Shown here: piece by piece, positions 46,537 to 57,231 of the stretch | Layout: each line of letters opens with the position of its first letter | How positions within the stretch are numbered: position 1 is the first letter of the stretch | Assembly: GCA_905221605.1 (NCBI GenBank) | Contig: CAJNDS010002507.1 | Span: 42,501-106,500 of the forward strand | DNA from: Symbiodinium natans | Lineage: Eukaryota > Sar > Dinophyceae > Suessiales > Symbiodiniaceae | DNA: 64,000 bases | Direction of reading: 5' to 3' | Made by a program: the position numbers and the translations under genes | The notes under the pieces: model-generated | Told to the model about the DNA's origin: nothing | What the model saw: only the letters and a program-made list of their open reading frames with translations | The model's database searches: none

Positions 46537-47689
46537 CCGACATCGAAGAGTCTGCTCAGAATCACCAAGCGAAATCCGGGGAAGCTCGAAGCCCACAATG
46601 TTTATTTGTGCAGCACCCGTGCTGCTGATACCAATAACTTCATGTCTTCCAGCTGCTCCGCCATGCATCATTGAACACCGTTGCAGTTAGCGGACCAGTA
46701 AACAATGTCAAGAACAGCGTACCGGACAAATTCAACCATCTTCGACCTGCGTGCCGCTGAACCAGCACGTGGAACAAACAAATGGACGCCGGCACAAGGT
46801 ACCGGACAAATAAACAAATTGCGAAATTCGCGATGTTCAATAGGGGTCATCATGGTCATCTGTGGGTGCGCCATGTAAAGTAATTATTCGACATCTTACG
46901 AAACTACGGCCAGCCTCCTCAAGACTGCAATCTTCAGGGACGTTGAGAACGCCAAGCGCTGTGGCCTGAAGCACACGGATGCATGCATGTGCGCTTTTTT
47001 GGGAAGTCATCTTATGCGCTATGGGCTGGCTTCTAAGATTCTGTGGCTTCAGAATTTTCAGAGCATGTCAGTCAGATTTGGCGCCAGAAGCGGTTCTCGT
47101 AGCAGTTATCATGACTGGGCGCACCAAGTCTTGCTCTTTCAGCAGGTTGTGAAACAACTGTAAATACTAGCGCGAGGAGCAAGCAGCAACCAAGGCAGAA
47201 CGAATGTGTCTCTATTCTGAAGTCGACAACTAACGGAATGGCTTCCGCCAGCAAAACGGCAGCCGTCGTTCGGAGCTGGTTGGTGTGACTTGATTGGCAT
47301 GCGACAAGTGCAAGCAACAACCTGAACATGCCTGGACAACCTCACGCAAACATCGGTTAGAAATGCAAATTTATTGGCACAATGAATCACCTGCTATGAA
47401 TCTGTAGAGCGCCTTCAGCCATCATGATGTTGCATTCACTGATTTTGATTTTGTATAAGCCGTTGGCGCGCGACATGGAGGCTCCGCTGGACCCAGCCTG
47501 ACAGCTCAAGCTTGCTGCCGTCTACCCACGGTCCCAGTACACATTTGCCCCTGTTGCCTAAGCATCGGACAGCATGGAGAATGGAACGGAGGCATTCTGT
47601 TGCCTCCATATCTGTTTCACAGAAGGCCTCAGAATTGCATTCACCACCCACAGAGCAAATAGGAAGGAGGCGGCTTGGCCACATGCTTC

Positions 47690-48985
47690 AACAACCGCCG
47701 CTGCTTTCTCTACTTTCTCGAAGGCTGCTTTGGCTCTCGCCTCTGCTTTCAGATGCTTTATTGCAGTATTGACAGGTCTGGCAAGCTCCTGCCTTCAATT
47801 CGTCAGGGGCCTTGTCCGGATGCACCTCAAAACAAGCACTGAGTCCTAGGGACCCTTGCACAGACACGTGCACATGGCGGAGGCTCTCTGAAATTTCGTC
47901 TGCTAACCTGTAATCTCACTCTGTTGCCATGCAGTGGTGGCCAGTAGGAAGGCAACAGCTTTGGCTTGATTTGGTTTGACGCACTGTGGATACCCAAAGT
48001 AATCTAAAGTCCTCCATAGCGCAACCCTGCCTCACAAACAGATCACACCACCTCAAATTCACCACAAGCCCAGTAATCATTCCTGTAAGCGAATGCCGCC
48101 ACCAAGGACAGCAGAAGCACTGGCCAAAGCACCTTCCCCGCTTCCCCTCCCCTAAAAACTTGTGAGTTGCCCTGCAATCTCCACATGTTTCCACTATTTC
48201 CGCCTCACCATCACTCCTTCCGCTACCCCAGTTGCATGAAGTTGCACGCGCAAGCGGAAATCTACAACAGCTTCAGCGCTCGAAACTTGCAAAAGGATGC
48301 AGAATGCTGCAGACATGTGCACCTTTAGGGCCAACTTCTTGTAGCAAGAACGGGCTGCCTTGCCATCTATCTTGTCCTCCACGCAAGCAGGTGTGGCGTT
48401 CGAACTCCGAGGGCATGCCGCCATATGCCGCTGATTCGCCTCGGGTCCGAGACCCAAAGTAGCGAAGCAGTCTGATGTCCGATCCAGGACTCTCCCCACC
48501 TGGCCAGTTTGTTTTTTCAGAGGCTCAGTGTCACGTTGTAGCAGCTTGTAGCACAGCCCACGCCAAGATGTGCCAAGATGTGCCAGCTGGACTTCCTCTT
48601 CTGCAGTGGCATCGTCAATGACTTGCCAGTCTCTTGACCTTTCTGCCTTTCGGACCTGGGCATGCTAGCAATATGTTAGCTGCCGTTAGCCAGGAGCGTT
48701 GACAACTTGGCCCAGTCTCTCCGGAGCACACCACAGAAGGCCACAGAAGGCCGAGCTGCCGGCAAAAGGGGCACCAACGACTCCTTTGCCCTTTTCTTCT
48801 CCGATGATCTCCGCCCCAAGCGCCTTCTTAGCACCGTACAGAACAGCGCACATTGCAACAGCTAGAGCAGCTAGAGTTGTTGTAAAACTGGCTGTCAGCA
48901 AGGCCTTGCTACGAAGTTGCTCTTCTGCCGAAGATGCTACGTGTCTTCCATCCAGAGACCGCCACCGGCCGTCCGGAGAAGCAAC
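47690..48985 (-). CDS. Membrane-associated J-domain (DnaJ/Hsp40-like) protein, multi-exon
   Basis: Exon 48985-48758 starts after TTGCAG and carries a transmembrane helix (ASFTTTLAALAVAMCAVLYG) flanked by charged sequence. Exon 48655-48440 (72 codons) ends DCFATLGLGPE. A 63-bp GC-AG intron (48439-48377) joins it to 48376-48323 (DKIDGKAARSCYKKLALK). A 497-bp GT-AG intron (48322-47826) joins that to VHPDKAPDELKA. Together these give a J domain with helix I, helix II and the HPD tripeptide that stimulates Hsp70 ATPase. After HPDKAPDELK the next helix (HLKAEARAKAAFEKVEKAAA) is in another frame, so a small intron, frameshift or misread lies near 47795. The join between the membrane exon and the 48655 exon is inferred. 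Start and C terminus are not defined. Confidence 0.68.
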
Positions 48986-50243
48986 CTGCAAGTGTACTTG
49001 GCATTGGCACTGACTTGCGCAGAAGAACCACGTGTTCGTCGAGCGTCTGACCAAGGCATGAGTCCCACCCAAACTTGCCACCTGCCACCAAAATGAAAAA
49101 CCATGCCAACTTATCCAACTTCGTCACACTGCATGAAAATGCAAATGAAATATGAGTCAGGAACAACAAGGCGATCCCCCAGCAGCAGGGCCTTAGAAGC
49201 TGCTGCAATGCTCCAAATGTCCAAATGAATGCTCTCGGTGACAAACTGCATGAGTCGAGGGCTACCGCGATGGAAACACCTTCCCAGCAGCACCCTGCCT
49301 GTTGCACAAGCTGGACCTTAGGCCACGGTCAGATCGGTCAGGTGCTGGCATGGCCAAAACATGCCAAAACCCAGGGAGTGGCATCTAGCTCTGCAAGAAT
49401 CGACCGAAGGAGGCCCCTGGGTCAAAGCACGGGCTTGCAAAGGTCTGAAAGTGAATCTTTCACGCTTTCACCTTTTAATCGGCCTCAGGTCCGCATCATG
49501 CCAGTAGGTGATCGATGCCTACAAGCACCACACACAAACGCGTTCGAGACAAGCAACTGCAGCCTGCAGTTAACAGCTCAGAATGAAAGTGTAGGCTCCA
49601 TGCACTGAGTTGTGGCAAGAGCTTGGTGTGAAAATGCTTCGAGCACCATTCCACAGCTGCTCCACCTCAAGCCACTCGGCTAAAAAATCTCGTTCTAACC
49701 TGGACACCAACAAAACATGGCGAGGAGATGCACTTTGTACTCAGGCGTCAACCGCGCACCCCATCAAACATTGCAAAACATGCCGCCGGCCTGGGTCGAA
49801 CTTGCAGATCCCAAAACATCCCAGGAATGAGGATTATCAACATATGGGTACTGATGTGGTGGGGCTGGAAGGCTCATAAGCTTGATGAGCGAAAGCACAC
49901 TTACAGATTGCGATCTGTTGCGCATGGGCTCCCCAAACACTGTAGTGAAAATTGCAACTGCTGCGAATTCGCTTCGTAGATCGGAGGAGCTGCGCGAAGC
50001 TCAGCATCGCTAGCCGCTAGCAATGTCCCAATATGTTCCACTGACACAAGCCAAGGCCTTTTCCAACATGAAGAAAGACCACAGGCCACCGAAACCCGGC
50101 AGGCCTGTCTCGACTCGTCGCAAAGTCCCTGAAGGAATTGAGAGCCCCAAAAGTCTACTGTTTAAGCGCGAAGCATCAGAACTAACATTACGAAGAATGG
50201 CGGGGTATGAGGCGAAGCCTCTTCTCGACTAAGAGGTCGGCTG

Positions 50244-50313
50244 GTCGGCTCCAAAGCCTCTCCCCACCGCGCCTGGCGGCGATTGTCGGCTCCAAAGCCT
50301 CTCCCCACCGCGG
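50244..50313. repeat. Direct duplication, 28-bp arms 41 bp apart
   Basis: GTCGGCTCCAAAGCCTCTCC followed by CCACCGCG occurs at 50244 and again at 50285. Confidence 0.9.
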
Positions 50314-50744
50314 CGGAAGGCGATTCTGAAGAAGAAGCGACGGAGTTGGAAGCGAGAGGAGCTCCAGTGAAGGGAAATATTCCTGATGTAAGCAGAAGCA
50401 GAGACCAGGCACGGTCAAAGCAAGGCCAAAAGCCGGTTGATGAGAGACCAACGGTTGGCAAGAGGTATTCCCGGCAGTTGGGAGGCCCCTGCAGTCCGCC
50501 GCCACCAGAAGGGCTGTGAACAAAAGGCGCTGGCAGCGTGGCGAAATTCTCAGGGAGCAGACCAAAGCGAAAAGCCCTGCAGTCTGTACGTTAGAGGCCC
50601 CCCAACAAAATGCAGTTGACTGGAGACCCACGCGGAAGAATCGAGCTTGACAGCAGAAGGAGGCACCAAGCGAGCACGAATAACTATTGTCATCGAAGAC
50701 AATCTTGTTGCAACCAGCGAGGATCAGAGTCCGAGGCCCACGGG

Positions 50745-50811
50745 GAGAGCCAGGATGGGGGAGAGCCAGGATGGGGGAGAGCCAGGATGGGGGAGAGCCA
50801 GGATGGGGGAG
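50745..50811. repeat. 16-bp perfect tandem repeat GAGAGCCAGGATGGGG
   Basis: Four exact copies starting at 50745, 50761, 50777 and 50793, plus a partial fifth. Confidence 0.97.
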
Positions 50812-51753
50812 ACGCGCCCCATCGCAGCGCAGGTCCACCGCAAGCCAGAAAAGGACCCGGACCCGTGGCCGGAAGGGCTTCAGGCTATGCCGAAATTTGG
50901 ACATGAGGGCCAGACGCTCTGATGCGGAAGTGGGGTCCGCAAAAAGAGGTGCACGGCGGGGGCCGTACACGGAGTACGTGAGGATCAGGCCAAGTGGTCG
51001 AGCAGTCTCGGGCAAGGGGCCCGGGCAAGGGGTCTGGGCAAGGTGCCGGGCGGCGCGCCCACCACAATCACTCTGGGTGAGCAGGCCAGAGCAGACCTGG
51101 GGAGAAGGCGCCAGGGATCGGCAACACCCTCCACGCTCCCTTGTCCACGGATGTCAATGGGATATAGCGGTCAACCCCCCACGTCTCCCCCACATCCCCC
51201 ATGACATCCTTCCCGCGGAGCCCTCTCCTCTGTCAACCTCCTCCGTCATCTCGTTAACCGTTTCTTCTTCGCGCCCACTCTACCGTCAGAAAGCGATCAG
51301 ATATCGGGCCTTCCGCGGTGAAGCACTAAAGAACCCGACCCCAGAGGGGCTTTCGGGTAAAAAGTACAAGATCCGTGAAGCCAGGGCACTGGTCCAGGAA
51401 GAACAGCGGTGTTTTCATGGCCGCACCGGTCTTGACCAACTCCTTCGCCCGCTCAGTGGAGGCCATGGTGAGTTTTATCCTGGACACTGCCGCTGCCTTC
51501 AGGATCATGGATCTAGGTCGGTCTGCGGCATTCAGGTCCTGCGGCAAAGTATCGGGCTCTCAACGGCACATCGTTGCTCGGATTTGCTCGAGAAAGCACT
51601 GGAAGCTCCAGAGCTTGGCCTCGTCGGTCTGTCCAACCAAGGAAGCACCCACGCTCGTTGACACAGAGTACTCGATGGGGTCATGAGGAACATCACAATC
51701 GACATACCTTTTCCCAGTTTTGCACTTGGGTTTCAATCAAGCCCCAGGGTACA

Positions 51754-52113
51754 TCACGCCGCTTGACTGTGGCTTACACTGTCTGAGCTAAGGCACGAGT
51801 TTGTGTCGGCATCTATTTTCAAGTAGCGGCCCTTGACGGGGTCAAAAGCCATCGGAGCACTGCAGTGCCTGAAGAACTCCTGCAACGCTCTGCATTCGGA
51901 CATGCTGTTGCCGTCAGTGCCCCCGTGCAACGCGAAATAGACCCGGAACCGAACTGGCCCTAGTAAACATGGAATCTGCACCACGCTGCACCATTCGTAG
52001 CAAGATGCTGCATGTGCTGAGTCGGCCAGAAAATAACTTGTTTGGGCCCATGACGAATACTTTTTTTGCGCCTGGACGACTTCAGAAACCACCTTTTTTC
52101 CGTGCAACAGCAC
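51754..52113 (-). CDS. Exon-like stretch of unknown function
   Basis: The frame contains QIPCLLGPVRFRVYFALHGG, ECRALQEFFRHCSAPMAFDP and VKGRYLKIDAD, which look like a folded protein more than a shadow frame. It ends at a stop at 51754, about 200 bases beyond the end of the PPR frame. It could be a downstream gene or a last exon. No family recognised. Confidence 0.3.
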   Translation of the reverse strand: MLLHGKKVVSEVVQAQKKYSSWAQTSYFLADSAHAASCYEWCSVVQIPCLLGPVRFRVYFALHGGTDGNSMSECRALQEFFRHCSAPMAFDPVKGRYLKIDADTNSCLSSDSVSHSQAA

Positions 52114-52308
52114 CGTCTACGATGCCAATTCCAAAGCTTCAACGCAGCAGCGAACAAAGGCTGGACCGACGCTGCCACAAACTCCCAGCACTCTCACATG
52201 AAGACGATGCTGCGAAGAGACCGTGGGCCAGTCCTTACTGAAAGCTCGGGGCTATTGTCTCGAAATGTCTCGAAGGCAATCACAACAGCTGGCATGTTTC
52301 AGACATTT

Positions 52309-53815
52309 TCAGACTACACAAGGCCCAGCCTGGCCAGAGAATGTCGAAGATGAAGATGATGAAGTGACATTTTGCCGCCCAGAAAGTGATAGGAGTTGCT
52401 TCGAGGCCGGTGCCTCGACCACGCGTTGAATCATCCTTTCGGCCGACGACGGCATGCAACACAATGCTCGTAATCGGCTTGTCGCCAGTGCAACCTCAAT
52501 GGCATTTTCCTCTTGCCTGGACCATTCAACATTGCGAAGGCCACGAGGAAGCTCCAGAGCGCATTGCGCGATGTGAATCTGGAATTGGCTGTGGCAGGCA
52601 CCTTCTTGGAAAATGGCTGTCCCACCCCTCTGAGTCACTAGATCAGCAGGCAGGTTCAATGTAGACATCTCTTGCAACAGGCACGCTGCTGTCCTCCAGT
52701 GCGCACCGGTCATTTGGAGCAGCAGAGAATTGAAGCACAGTGTGTCATGCTCTGTGCGATATTCTGCATCTTCAGCTATCATGCGTAACAGTTGGAGACT
52801 TAATGGCCAGTGACTTGCTTTTGCACAAGCACTTATGGCCGAATTCGCGCTACGCTTCAGCTTCTGCGCTACAACCCGCGAGTCTGCAGCAAAGATTGAC
52901 CGGGCTCTATGCAGCATATGCAATGCCTGCATCCATTGCTCGCCCGACTCACATGCGCTGACAACTGAGTTCCACGTGATGTGATCCGCTTCTACGCCGT
53001 CTGAAAGGATCTTCTCCATGATCGCGATAGCCAGCTTCCACTGTCTAGATCGCTCCAAAGCACTCATGACCTTAACTGGCAGATGCAGTTTCCCAGCACC
53101 TGCTGTAGTGTTGCAGCACACATTGGCTCAACAGTGCTAAGTCTGTGGCGATACTGTAGCTAAACACAGTCGGGTGAAGCTCTAAAAGGGACATCTCCCT
53201 CATGAGAAAAATAGCATCTTTCCATCGCCGTCCCTTTCCACAAGCAGCTATACAAGTATTGAATGCCATGACATCGGGCTCTGCCAATGATGTCTCCATA
53301 CCCCTGAGAAGCAGCAGGGCCCGCTCCCACTGAGAGGACTTCTCGCATGCAGTAATGATGGCCCCCCAAAACTGAACGCTGGGCGCCAATCCGCGGTGTC
53401 TCACGGACCTTATCAAAGCCAAGGCGTTTTCCCATTTGTCCGCAAACTCCAAGCAGCTTGCCACGGCACCGTAATGGTGCACTGTTGGCTGAACGCCAAG
53501 GGCATCCGTCTCTATTAGGTTCAATACTGCCAGCGCTGGTGCCCATGCTGCTGCAGATCTGCAAGCTCCGATCACAGTCGTGCAAAACATTGAGTCTAGC
53601 CCTTGGCCTCTCAATGAAACCAGTAAGTGCAGTGCAACATCCCAGCGCTTGGCTCTGCCACATGACTGCACTGCCCTGCTGTAGCTTGGAAGGTCCTGCA
53701 CGGGCGCTCTGCAACATGAAGCTGGTCTAAGGCCACGAGAACCTGTCTTACCATCTCTACTCCTTAATAGCAGCCCTGCTTGCATGCTCAGATGCCGTAG
53801 GAGCCGCTTGGCCAC
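52309..53815 (-). CDS. Pentatricopeptide repeat (PPR) protein with one GC-AG intron
   Basis: Exon 1 (53815-53150) and exon 2 (53070-52309) are in different frames but join in phase 0 by removing 53149-53071, a 79-bp intron beginning GCCACA and ending TTAAG. The junction reconstitutes a PPR helix (FSYSI + VMSALERSRQW). About 35-residue units are visible: SYSRAVQSCGRAKRWDVALH, TVIGACRSAAAWAPALAVL, HYGAVASCLEFADKWENAL, FWGAIITACEKSSQWERAL, AFNTCIAACGKGRRWKDAI, then two or three in exon 2 (WNSVVSACESGEQWMQALH, SAISACAKASHWPLSLQLL). PPR proteins bind organellar RNA and act in editing, processing or translation; many dinoflagellate ones go to plastid or mitochondrion. The N terminus is basic and could be part of a targeting peptide. 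The last 80 residues are less repeat-like and may hide another junction. Confidence 0.85.
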
Positions 53816-54505
53816 TCAGGTCGTCAAGGAATTGCTGCCATCTGCTTATGCTTTGTGAGAACCGCCGCCCCCCTCGAAGCTGCCAAGCAAATCGAACAAG
53901 CATTTTGATCTCGAACAAAAGTGGCTCCAGAAGCTGCAGACATTTCCCTACTTGCGCTTGTATGGCGGCAGGTGACAGGCAGTGATCTCAAAAGGCTTTC
54001 AAACTGAATAACATGATCGAGGGCCTTGTCTCCCACTCGCTGCCAACCATTTCCACGTGGCTTTCTTGCCAAGCGGAGCCTGTAAGACTAGTCAGCAAGT
54101 CGCCGGAACCATATAATTTGTGATCATGGCAGCATCAGCCGATCAATGAACATGAAAAGCCGTTCCAGCCCTTTGCTAGGTAATCATGCTGCCCCAACGA
54201 AACGTCCACTGAAGATTGCACTACCTGCACTTTACAGGCATTTTTGCTGGAGAACCGCCGCCAAATTGTCCATACGAATAGAGTTCGCAAGCAGCCATCG
54301 TCAAAGGTATGTGGGTGCTAGTCTTAATCCCCGAGTCACTTGGCCACGCGCTTTGTGAAGTCAGGTCCCGCAAATGGGAACAGCAGGCAACACCAAGTAT
54401 GTCCAAATATGTGGCTCTCCCTGGGCCGTATTTGACCTGCCTTCAAGAACCACAGGCATGCTCTGCAGCAGGGTGACGGGTCAAAATTAAAACAATCAGA
54501 ACGAA

Positions 54506-54718
54506 ACAAGTGCATACTCACTCCCCAAACGCCACCATATATATAGGTATATAAAATACAAAAGCAAAAGCCGGCACTTTTACATCAATTGGTCATCATC
54601 TGGTCGCTCCTCTTGCTAAGGTGTTGAGCACCAAAATCAAGAGGGCAGGTCATCATCTGGTCGCTCCTCTTGCTAAGGTGTTGAGCACCAAAATCAAGAG
54701 GGCAGGAAAGAGTCACCC
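54506..54718 (-). repeat. Split direct repeat A, terminal copy (with 57-bp duplication)
   Basis: Identical to 54842-54997 except that a 57-bp segment (54593-54649) is repeated immediately at 54650-54706. Confidence 0.95.
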
Positions 54719-54731
54719 CGGGTGGGTGGGT

Positions 54732-54840
54732 GGGAAAAAGCAGGAAGGCCGCCACACTTGGCCCAAAATGGCCACCGTGGCAGTACCCTCCTACCACGTT
54801 CGGCACATGTCACTACCACAATGCACGCAGTGTGTTCTGC
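54732..54840 (-). repeat. Split direct repeat B, inner copy
   Basis: 109 bases identical to 61535-61643. It lies between the two A copies, and only one base separates it from the inner A copy. Confidence 0.96.
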
Positions 54841-54841
54841 G

Positions 54842-54997
54842 ACAAGTGCATACTCACTCCCCAAACGCCACCATATATATAGGTATATAAAATACAAAAG
54901 CAAAAGCCGGCACTTTTACATCAATTGGTCATCATCTGGTCGCTCCTCTTGCTAAGGTGTTGAGCACCAAAATCAAGAGGGCAGGAAAGAGTCACCC
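54842..54997 (-). repeat. Split direct repeat A, inner copy
   Basis: 156 bases, identical to the terminal A copy once the 57-bp duplication is discounted. It contains an AT-rich patch, TATATATAGGTATATAAAA (plus reading). Confidence 0.95.
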
Positions 54998-55049
54998 ACA
55001 TGACCAGGAGGACCGAGTGTGACAGACGCCAGCTTTTGCCAACCTGCCG

Positions 55050-56642
55050 TTACGGCGCGTCGTCCGAAACAGAGGCGGCGGATGGGGAGGAGGAGGAAGA
55101 TGATGATGAGCTGGATGCCGACATGGCATCCTGCCCTCTAAAGCATCTTTTGCATTTCTTTCCTGGGTGATCAAGAGGCACCCAGGCAAACAAAGTATTG
55201 TCGGTAGCAAAAGGCCAAGAGCATTTCGTCCTCCAGTGCCTTGGATGGAGGGCATGCCTAGGGTCCGATAAGTCGGTTGCACAAATGTGGACTTTTCCCC
55301 CCTGAGACTGGTTGAAAACAAACATGTCACCAGCGTTGGGAGGTGGACCTGAGCTAGCATGCTCTGAGGAGGCCTCGCAGTCCGAAAGCCAGTCTGGCGA
55401 TGGGAACGCAATGGCAGGCAACGCGAGGGCATCGCGGCCTCTTTCCAAAAGTTGTTCCAGCTCTCTTCTCACCCGCTGTAGGCGGTCAAGGTGACCAGCT
55501 TCAACGGCTAGTTGCCCCAACTGCTCCACTGGCGCATTCCGAAGGTACTGGAGAACGATAGCCGAGCCCCATCTTCCGAAAATTTGGATGCGCCAAAGCT
55601 CAATTCCCTTTACCGCCATAAATTGGGCCCCTGTTGCTCTGGCAGAATGGCCAGTAAAAGCCCGTGCCCCATTCCGATGCGTAACCGCTAAGCCCAAATA
55701 GGCAGCCAGGCACTGAAAGGTGTCAGACCACCCTGACTTGGAAGGTGGGCAGCCGTTGGCATCAGTGAAAACAGGCGACGTGGGCGGCTTTCCCTCTACC
55801 TGAGCGAGCAGACAGTGGTAAGGACATAAGGCCCTGTCCATCGCTGAACATGCGCAAGCGTGACGCCGGGAGGCACCCAATGCGACAAAATCAGTCTTTG
55901 ATGAAGGCAGGAGCCATGTCACTGTGCGGTCGGCATGGTTGAAAGAAAGATGCTCGACCTTGGACCTCGACGCCTCGATTTCCCGGAGCATCCACCACGA
56001 AGCAATCACGGTGGATCGCCCTGGGTGAGTGGGCCCCGAAGCTGCAACGGGAAGCGGGGACTGAAAGTCTGCGACCTTATCAAGGGGGAGCGCTTGTGCC
56101 TGCTTAGCAGGCCCAAGCCCTCTTTGACAACTCCGCTTGGCAGCTTGATATGCTTGATGCAACTGTTCAGACCAAGCGTGGCCCTCGCTTATATGATGCT
56201 GCTTGGCTACCTCCAGATACTGTGCAGCGGAACGGTAGCCAGCAAGCTTGAGCGCTCCCATCACTGTATGTATGTGGGAAGGCGTGAGAGGAAAAGGCGC
56301 CGCAAAGCATGCCTCCTCAGACAACCTTAGCCAGAGCTTCTTCCTTGACTCGATGGGGCCTGCCGAAGTGCAAGAAACAACCTCTGACAACAGGGCAGCC
56401 TTACAGGCCAATGGGTTTCTGGCCGCGGCGACTGCTGCCCGTGAGCTACCTCGACCATATGGCTTGGGTTCGCCCCGAGGAAGAGGATTGATCACCAGTG
56501 CCTGTGCTTGGGGCCCCTCCGAGGGCCGCCCGAATGGAATGGCAGGGCCTTCATGTAGGATGGTTTGCCTGGGCCTGGTGTTACCATGTGGCTCCCTATC
56601 TCTTGGGTAAAATGTACTAAGTGATCGCTTGTACCTGGGCAT
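55050..56642 (-). CDS. Tyrosine recombinase of the retrotransposon
   Basis: An intact 530-codon frame. The recombinase half shows the family's conserved box: GHSARATGAQFMAVKG (H-x-x-R, around residues 330-345), then IQIFGRWGS and the tyrosine of VLQYLRNAP as nucleophile. An upstream Arg, probably in EASRSKVEHL, would complete R-H-R-Y. Before it is a C-C-rich stretch (RRHACACS, LCPYHC). The C terminus has a separate module with TKCSWPF and CKRCFRGQ, possibly zinc-binding, and ends in poly-Ser. The enzyme would integrate a circular cDNA by site-specific recombination. The true start is uncertain because the frame opens without an obvious leader; it may be read as part of a polyprotein. Confidence 0.88.
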   Translation of the reverse strand: MPRYKRSLSTFYPRDREPHGNTRPRQTILHEGPAIPFGRPSEGPQAQALVINPLPRGEPKPYGRGSSRAAVAAARNPLACKAALLSEVVSCTSAGPIESRKKLWLRLSEEACFAAPFPLTPSHIHTVMGALKLAGYRSAAQYLEVAKQHHISEGHAWSEQLHQAYQAAKRSCQRGLGPAKQAQALPLDKVADFQSPLPVAASGPTHPGRSTVIASWWMLREIEASRSKVEHLSFNHADRTVTWLLPSSKTDFVALGASRRHACACSAMDRALCPYHCLLAQVEGKPPTSPVFTDANGCPPSKSGWSDTFQCLAAYLGLAVTHRNGARAFTGHSARATGAQFMAVKGIELWRIQIFGRWGSAIVLQYLRNAPVEQLGQLAVEAGHLDRLQRVRRELEQLLERGRDALALPAIAFPSPDWLSDCEASSEHASSGPPPNAGDMFVFNQSQGGKVHICATDLSDPRHALHPRHWRTKCSWPFATDNTLFAWVPLDHPGKKCKRCFRGQDAMSASSSSSSSSSSPSAASVSDDAP

Positions 56643-56689
56643 CTGGGCAGAAGCAAGAGTGCAGCTTCAACAAGGTGAGCAACAAGCGC

Positions 56690-56775
56690 AAGACCTACAG
56701 CACAAGCCCTACAGCGCAAAACCTACAGCGCAAGACCTACAGCGCAAGACCTACAGCGCAAGACCTACCGCGCGA
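56690..56775. repeat. 14-bp tandem repeat AGCGCAAGACCTAC
   Basis: About six copies, the leftmost two diverged, lie between the RNase H and recombinase frames of the retroelement. Confidence 0.9.
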
Positions 56776-56802
56776 AGCAGGCACGAACTGCGTGGTCCCT
56801 TT

Positions 56803-57231
56803 TTATACCTTCCAGAAGGCGTCGTTCAGGTTCACCTGAACAAGCTTGACTTTGACGAGGGCCTCCGGCCACTCGGGCGGCTTCGGCGAGAAGCGCCTTG
56901 AAAGTGCGTCAGCGTACACATTAGTGACTCCCGGGATGTGACTCAGACCTCCGATTCTGTAGCACCGGAGGGCTTGGTCCAAAGCGAATTCCCGGGCAAG
57001 AATATTCAGCTGTGCTGAATGGGCGCTGCCTCTCGCAAGCGCTTGAAGAAAACCAAGGTTGTCAGACTTTGCCCTGAAGGTTGCTCCGTGGGCAATCGTG
57101 GGAAGCCACAATCGGAATGCAACGAGCAAGGCTAGTCCCTCCCAGAGCGTATTGAATTTTGACACTCCTCGCTCAGCACCGAACTTTTTCAAGACACTAT
57201 CGGGTATGGGCAGTGAGAAGGCCTCGAGCAC
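56803..57231 (-). CDS. RNase H domain, C-terminal part
   Basis: This continues the RNase H that starts at the end of the reverse transcriptase frame (VTDASPWGLGGI). It contains NTLWEGLALLVAFRLW, KSDNLGFLQAL and LSHIPGVTNVYADALSRR, the last being the conserved H-x-PG-x-x-N-x-x-AD-x-LSR end of DIRS-type RNase H. It is in a different frame from the RT part. A 10-bp tandem duplication at the junction (near 57250, ACTATGCCAA repeated) accounts exactly for the shift. RNase H removes the RNA strand after first-strand synthesis. Confidence 0.8.
   Translation of the reverse strand: MLEAFSLPIPDSVLKKFGAERGVSKFNTLWEGLALLVAFRLWLPTIAHGATFRAKSDNLGFLQALARGSAHSAQLNILAREFALDQALRCYRIGGLSHIPGVTNVYADALSRRFSPKPPEWPEALVKVKLVQVNLNDAFWKV

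Larger units (their letters stand above)
44514..47430. other. No supportable gene; short minisatellites
   Basis: A (TC)n run at 44516-44540 abuts the spliced leaders. Short overlapping frames occur on both strands but none has a motif. A poly-T/AT-rich patch lies at 45297-45320. Confidence 0.4.
49080..51750. other. No convincing gene
   Basis: Long frames on both strands between 50.2 and 51.7 kb reflect high GC and local repeats. A hydrophobic minus-strand stretch at about 49235-49130 (LLRPCCWGIALLFLTHISF) could be a leader exon of the J-domain gene, but this is only a guess. Confidence 0.3.

Noticed and set aside
50188-51015. 275-codon minus-strand frame
   Set aside because: Pro/Leu/Ser-rich shadow of GC-rich repeats, with no motif and no splice-consistent neighbours.
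50687-51661. 324-codon plus-strand frame and a possible retropepsin (ILDTAAAF) in a neighbouring frame
   Set aside because: It starts in a 16-bp tandem repeat and no gag, integrase or RT motif accompanies the DTA triplet. One short match is not enough.
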